From NCBI GenBank assembly GCA_003697105.1, contig RFFQ01000164.1, forward strand, positions 1 through 19,591: a stretch of 19,591 nucleotides of DNA, read 5' to 3'. The translations under genes were made by a program, and so were the position numbers. The number at the start of each line of letters is the position of its first letter. The first letter of the stretch is position 1. Shown in pieces: positions 16,345 through 19,591 of the stretch. Source of the stretch: Gemmatimonadota bacterium. GTDB lineage: Bacteria; 4572-55; J002. The notes below the pieces were generated by a model. It was not told the origin of the DNA and did not search any database. It saw nothing but the letters and a program-made list of their open reading frames with translations.

Positions 16345-16760
16345 GGTTCTTGAATGGAGTTTAAATGAGTCATTAATCGTTCCTGAATAATCGCCGGTAG
16401 TTCCGGTGGATTCGCCGGGCACACCCGATGACGCCGTGTCGCAATGACATCATAAACATAATCTCGCACCCTCTGGGGAACAATAATAAAAACAAATCCG
16501 AGCGATAAAGGAAACCGCAAATAACGGACAATGTGCAAAATCGCACTGGATTTCAGGTAAACCCGGTCACCCCGGAGCAACACCACGCTTTTTGCATAAT
16601 CAGGGGATAAACCCGAATGCATTAGCAATGCCTGCCCTGCCTCAGATTGTACCGGCACAAACCGGAATCGGCGTTGGAGGTCATGCTTCGCCACAAACAA
16701 AACACTCCGCTGACACAGCCCACACGTTCCATCAAACAGAATCATCAAAACGTTTGCCAT
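16341..16760 (-). CDS. DCC-family thiol-disulfide oxidoreductase-like protein (DUF393)
   Basis: This 139-aa protein begins MANVLMILFDGTCGLCQRSV. The DGTCGLC motif is the D-x-x-C-x-x-C signature of the DCC family (DUF393), small thioredoxin-like proteins thought to act on thiols or disulfides. RRFRFVPVQSEAGQALL and the later YLKSSAILHIVRYL also fit the family. The frame is open for 76 codons further upstream, but that part is AT-rich, low in protein character and covers the promoter. ATG 16758-16760 is preceded by GGGAGG at about 12 nt and starts just before the family's conserved strand. It is first in an operon with the carboxypeptidase (4-bp overlap) and sppA. A role in disulfide handling of exported proteins is inferred from this position only. 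Confidence 0.88.
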   Translation of the reverse strand: MANVLMILFDGTCGLCQRSVLFVAKHDLQRRFRFVPVQSEAGQALLMHSGLSPDYAKSVVLLRGDRVYLKSSAILHIVRYLRFPLSLGFVFIIVPQRVRDYVYDVIATRRHRVCPANPPELPAIIQERLMTHLNSIQEP

Positions 16761-16799
16761 ACGTTTCGGGAACCTCCCGCACAAAAAAGTGCCGTTGCG

Positions 16800-16828
16800 A
16801 TCAAAAAATTTTTCACCCGTGTTGTCAA
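16800..16828 (-). promoter_or_regulatory. Sigma70-type promoter of the DCC/M14/sppA operon
   Basis: On the minus strand a perfect -35 TTGACA (16823-16828), 17 bp and TTTGAT (16800-16805) lie about 40 bp before the DCC start, leaving room for the GGGAGG ribosome binding site in the leader. Confidence 0.6.
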
Positions 16829-16900
16829 TAAAAACTTCTAAAAGCAATAAAAAATGATAACCACATGATAAATAAGCAGTTAATTGTGTGGGAATCAAAG

Positions 16901-16916
16901 TGGTATTGTGCTTGCA
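16901..16916 (+). promoter_or_regulatory. Possible sigma54 (-24/-12) promoter of the receiver-kinase gene
   Basis: TGGTATT, 4 nt, TTGCA places GG (16902-16903) and GC (16914-16915) at the exact 12-bp offset of the sigma54 consensus TGGCACG-N4-TTGCW. Only one of the semi-conserved bases is off. The gene begins 65 bp later, after GGGGGGAT. A competing view is TATAAA at 16925-16930 as a sigma70 -10, for which no good -35 is found. Confidence 0.4.
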
Positions 16917-16980
16917 GAAAAGAGTATAAATTGATGAGTTCAACCTTTCTGAGAAAAATTTTTGTGGGGGGATACCATCC

Positions 16981-18081
16981 ATGAACAAAATTTTAGTTGT
17001 CGATGATGATGATGCGATCCGCCGAAGTCTCGCTCAAACCTTGGAATTTGCCGGATTTAATATTTTGGAAGCGGAAAACGGGCGCGTGGGGCTTGAACAA
17101 GCCAAAGCACACCAACCAGACCTCATTTTGTGTGACATCATGATGCCCGGTGTCGATGGTTACACCGTGTTGAACGAACTCCGGCAAGACCCTCTCACCG
17201 CCACCACACCCTTTATTTTTCTGACCGCTAAATCCTCCCGGCGCGATCTACGATACGGCATGGAACTGGGCGCCGATGATTATATTGCCAAACCATTTCA
17301 GGCAGACGAGGTCATTTCTGCCGTCAAAACCCGATTGGAAAAACAACGCGAACTCCGCCGCCGTAGTGAGGCACAAGTCAAACATCTCCAAAACACGATC
17401 AATTATGCTCTGCCACATGAACTGCAAACGCCACTTTCAGCCATTCTGGGCTTTTCCGAAATTCTACTCGACCAAAATGCGTCACTCCGGCGAGAAGAAA
17501 TCACTCAAATTGCCCGGATTATCAACAATTCCGGCATTCGATTAGACCAGTTGATCAAAAACTACGTGCTTTTTGCCCAATTGGAAGCCCTGACAAACAA
17601 TGCGGAAGAAATCCAAAAGCTACAAACAGAAGTCGTTGAAAATACAGAGCATCTGATCGAAATCGCAGTTGCTCATAAAGCGGAAGAACACAACCGGGGT
17701 GCAGATGTGATCACCCATTTAGTCAATGCCAAGCTCACCATCTCGGAAAACGGATTGACCAAAATCATCGAAGAACTAATTGACAACGCCCTCAAATTCT
17801 CCGCAGCCAAAACACCGGTCACGGTTTATAGCGAAACACAAGAAAATTTGTACATCCTCAAAATCAAAGACCAAGGTAGTGGGATGAACCGGGAACAAAT
17901 CGCTCAAATTGAGGCGTATATCCAGTTTAACCGCGACCACCGGGAACAACAAGGGTTCGGGTTGGGTCTGGCGATTGTGAAACGGTTGGTTGAACTTCAC
18001 GGGGGCGAATTGATGATTGAGAGCCAACCAAATCAGGGAACATTGGTTACAGTCGTACTCAAAACTGCCGAACCAAAATGA
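16981..18081 (+). CDS. Response regulator receiver-histidine kinase hybrid
   Basis: This 366-aa cytosolic two-component protein has the receiver first. The receiver (about 3-120) has the acidic pocket VVDDDD, phospho-acceptor Asp52 in LCDIMMPG, Thr82 in LTAKS and Lys104 in YIAKPF. A short helix leads to a HisKA domain with His146 in LPHELQTPLSAILGFSEIL. The usual R after HEL is Q here. The catalytic ATPase domain has the N box EELIDNALKFS, G1 KDQGSGM and G2 GFGLGLAIVKRLVELHGG. There is no membrane segment or PAS sensor, so the kinase is probably controlled by phosphorylation of its own receiver, and it must pass phosphate to an unseen partner. It is a single gene bounded by terminators. The ATG follows a GGGGGGAT site. 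Confidence 0.93.
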   Translation: MNKILVVDDDDAIRRSLAQTLEFAGFNILEAENGRVGLEQAKAHQPDLILCDIMMPGVDGYTVLNELRQDPLTATTPFIFLTAKSSRRDLRYGMELGADDYIAKPFQADEVISAVKTRLEKQRELRRRSEAQVKHLQNTINYALPHELQTPLSAILGFSEILLDQNASLRREEITQIARIINNSGIRLDQLIKNYVLFAQLEALTNNAEEIQKLQTEVVENTEHLIEIAVAHKAEEHNRGADVITHLVNAKLTISENGLTKIIEELIDNALKFSAAKTPVTVYSETQENLYILKIKDQGSGMNREQIAQIEAYIQFNRDHREQQGFGLGLAIVKRLVELHGGELMIESQPNQGTLVTVVLKTAEPK

Positions 18082-18103
18082 AACCTGGGCCCTAGCCCCT
18101 GCC

Positions 18104-18141
18104 ACCGTTAGGTTAACGGTAGCATTTTTCCGTAAAAATGC
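18104..18141 (+). terminator. Two small hairpins after the receiver-kinase gene
   Basis: ACCGTTA-GGT-TAACGGT (18104-18120) is a perfect 7-bp stem followed within a few bases by five T (terminator-like). GCATTTTT-CCGT-AAAAATGC (18122-18141) is a second perfect stem. The T run belongs to the second hairpin, so the two cannot both work in full. Confidence 0.5.
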
Positions 18142-18150
18142 AAGCAATAA

Positions 18151-18190
18151 CAAAAATGCCAGTATCCCCTTTGTGGTACTGGCATTTTTG
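18151..18190. terminator. Strong bidirectional terminator between the kinase gene and gmhA
   Basis: CAAAAATGCCAGTA (18151-18164) and TACTGGCATTTTTG (18177-18190) form a perfect 14-bp stem with a 12-nt loop. T-rich outer arms on both strands suit the two converging genes. Confidence 0.85.
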
Positions 18191-18226
18191 TTGAGAATCT
18201 TCGTAAACGGAATCACAGTCCATCAT

Positions 18227-18799
18227 TTATCCGTATAGTCCATATTGAACCAGATCACACAGAATATGCCCAATGAGAATGTGGGACTCCTGAATCCGGT
18301 TTGGGTTCTCCGAATCCACACAGATAATAACATCACACACGTCTTTCATTTTACCGCCGCTTTTACCCGTGAGTCCCAGTGTGGTTATCCCTCGTGTTTG
18401 AGCGGCTTCCAATGCCAGAATCACGTTTTTGGAATTACCACTGGTACTGAGCCCCAACAGCACATCCTCTGGTTTGCCTAATGCTTCCACTTGCCGGGAA
18501 AAAATAAAATCATAACCATAATCATTCGCACATGCCGTGATAGTAGAGGTATTGGTTGTCAACGCCAACGCCGCAATTGCAGGGCGTTCAAAAACGGAAC
18601 TCAACCGGATCGTGAGTTCCGTGGAGAGATGTTGCGAATCCCCGGCACTGCCGCCATTCCCGCAGATCATCAATTTTCCACCATTCTGAATCGACTGCGT
18701 TATTACATTCGCCATCAGCTCGATTGGTTTCGTTTGATCGAGTAAAAGCTGTTTTACCCGGATACTTTCTTGAATTTGGTCTTGAATGGGTTGCATCAT
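18227..18799 (-). CDS. gmhA: Phosphoheptose isomerase (sedoheptulose 7-phosphate isomerase)
   Basis: This 190-aa SIS-domain enzyme converts sedoheptulose 7-phosphate to D-glycero-D-manno-heptose 7-phosphate, the first step to the heptose of LPS core, S-layer or capsule sugars. Motifs are CGNGGSAGDSQHLSTEL (with zinc ligands H57 and E61), LSTSGNSKNVILALEAA, GLTGKSGGKM and RIQESHILIGHILCDLV (Q170, H178). The length matches the family (about 190 aa). Two adjacent ATG codons (18794-18799) follow the CpsB-like stop by 6 bp, with only a weak Shine-Dalgarno, so translational coupling is likely. The other heptose genes (kinase, phosphatase, nucleotidyltransferase) are not in the window and could lie beyond the right edge. 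Confidence 0.93.
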   Translation of the reverse strand: MMQPIQDQIQESIRVKQLLLDQTKPIELMANVITQSIQNGGKLMICGNGGSAGDSQHLSTELTIRLSSVFERPAIAALALTTNTSTITACANDYGYDFIFSRQVEALGKPEDVLLGLSTSGNSKNVILALEAAQTRGITTLGLTGKSGGKMKDVCDVIICVDSENPNRIQESHILIGHILCDLVQYGLYG

Positions 18800-18805
18800 A
18801 TCAAG

Positions 18806-19591
18806 TTACTTTCGGCTAAAAATGAGGTCAAAGGTATCTTTTACCACTTCTTTTAGAGAATTTCGAATCGGTTCAGGTTCATATGTGGGCACGAATTTGC
18901 CTTCAATGATTAGCTTTGGGTTTCGCACAAATAGGTCATCAGCATCTTGTTCGTCTTCCAGTACATCTGCGGCAATCCCCTTGGCATCTGCCAAAATCAG
19001 CGGGCGTTTTTGGGGATGATGCGCATCACTAGCGATAACATGTACCAAATTATGGCGTAGCAATTTTTTGGAAAGGCGTTGTACCAACGGACCCCCGAAC
19101 CCCAACAAGCTGGCGGCGGTCAATTGGGACAAAATCCCCCGTCGAACAAAATGATACAGAACATTCGGATTCTCCTGAATGGACCCGTTCCGTTCGGGAT
19201 GGGCAATAATTGGGGTGACTCCTTGTAACTGAATCTGGAAGAGGAGTTCATCCGCCCCGGAGGGAATTGAGGTCATGGGAAATTCCACCAAGGCGTATTT
19301 GCCGGTACCATTTAGGGTAAATGTTTGATGTTTTACCGCCTCAAGCGCTTCTGGATCACAGAAAATCTCAGCGCCTAGATACACTGTAACATCGATTCCG
19401 ATTTCAGCCAGTTTTGCTTGAAGTTGACTTTGTTTCAGGAGTAGCTCGGCTTCATAGTCTGCCCCCATCTCACCCCGAACATGGGGAGTTGCCACGATCC
19501 CGGACAACCCTTGTTCGTACCCCTGACGGATCAGATCAACAGCTTCTTCATACGTCTCTACGCCGTCATCACCCGGAATATCGGGTAACAC
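18806..19591 (-). CDS. CpsB/YwqE-type PHP tyrosine-protein phosphatase (5' end outside window)
   Basis: The frame is open to the right edge. The first visible residues VLPDIPGDDGVET correspond to the HxxLPGxDDG block that normally lies near residue 10, so only a short N-terminal piece, with the first His-x-His metal ligands, is missing. The GTG at the edge is probably an internal Val. Other PHP-domain metal-site motifs are IVATPHV, YLGAEI, IIAHPERN and IASDAHHP. These manganese-dependent phosphatases remove phosphate from bacterial tyrosine kinases (Wzc/CpsD type) that control capsule or exopolysaccharide export. The tail (about 225-261) is longer than I expect for the core domain and highly charged. 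With gmhA 6 bp downstream, it points to a surface-polysaccharide operon. Confidence 0.9.
   Translation of the reverse strand: MLPDIPGDDGVETYEEAVDLIRQGYEQGLSGIVATPHVRGEMGADYEAELLLKQSQLQAKLAEIGIDVTVYLGAEIFCDPEALEAVKHQTFTLNGTGKYALVEFPMTSIPSGADELLFQIQLQGVTPIIAHPERNGSIQENPNVLYHFVRRGILSQLTAASLLGFGGPLVQRLSKKLLRHNLVHVIASDAHHPQKRPLILADAKGIAADVLEDEQDADDLFVRNPKLIIEGKFVPTYEPEPIRNSLKEVVKDTFDLIFSRK

Noticed and set aside
16345-16422. 26-codon extension of the carboxypeptidase before its signal peptide
   Set aside because: It would bury the signal peptide and lies inside the DCC gene. The ATGA overlap gives a better start.
16761-16988. N-terminal extension of the DCC protein (76 codons)
   Set aside because: It spans the promoter and the divergent gene's leader and reads as low-complexity. 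The internal ATG has a GGGAGG site and begins at the family's first strand.
1-19591. CRISPR array, rRNA genes, prophage or integration site
   Set aside because: No regularly spaced repeats, rRNA-like segments, phage genes, or integrase and duplicated tRNA end were seen.

Overview
The window looks like a chromosomal segment of a diderm bacterium of middling base composition. It encodes a meso-diaminopimelate peptide ligase (Mpl), a heptose-phosphate isomerase (GmhA), lipoprotein and Sec signal sequences, and an exported metallopeptidase ending in dockerin-type repeats. Exported multidomain peptidases of this kind, and the small helical domain fused to the pyrophosphatase, remind me of the FCB-related phyla (Calditrichota, KSB1 and relatives). 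That placement is an inference from protein style only. Apart from a truncated transposase at the left edge, nothing marks the region as mobile.

Layout. 1-333 (+): tail of a DDE (integrase-core) transposase, followed by a perfect 13-bp inverted repeat. 435-2575 (-): an Rsm22-like methyltransferase followed by an inorganic pyrophosphatase with a long extra N-terminal helical domain. 2634-3752 (-): class I fructose-bisphosphate aldolase with a strong terminator. 3753-3991: divergent promoter region. 3992-7694 (+): a compact operon of mpl, a DinB-like protein and a dynamin-like GTPase. 7855-7969 (+): a CAT-anticodon tRNA with several initiator-type features, then a terminator shared with the convergent operon.

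7999-12352 (-): four tightly packed genes behind a good sigma70-type promoter. In transcription order they are a RimK-like ATP-grasp enzyme, a cytosolic protein with two DUF4388-like units, a solute-binding lipoprotein with no transporter beside it, and a dCache-HAMP membrane protein that stops right after HAMP. This is the best candidate here for an undescribed sensory or envelope-signalling system.

12431-16828 (-): an export/proteolysis operon of a DCC-family thiol-disulfide protein, an M14 carboxypeptidase with accessory domains and a dockerin tail, and the SppA signal peptide peptidase. 16901-18081 (+): a receiver-histidine kinase protein behind a possible sigma54 promoter. 18104-18190 holds three hairpins, the last a strong bidirectional terminator. 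18227-19591 (-): gmhA and a truncated CpsB/YwqE-type PHP phosphatase, probably the end of a surface-polysaccharide operon.

Gene order suggests several independent units: central carbon and phosphate metabolism, peptidoglycan recycling with membrane remodelling, envelope sensing, secreted proteolysis, and polysaccharide synthesis. Functional links between units are not shown by the sequence. Statements about families rest on recognised motifs, since no searches could be run.
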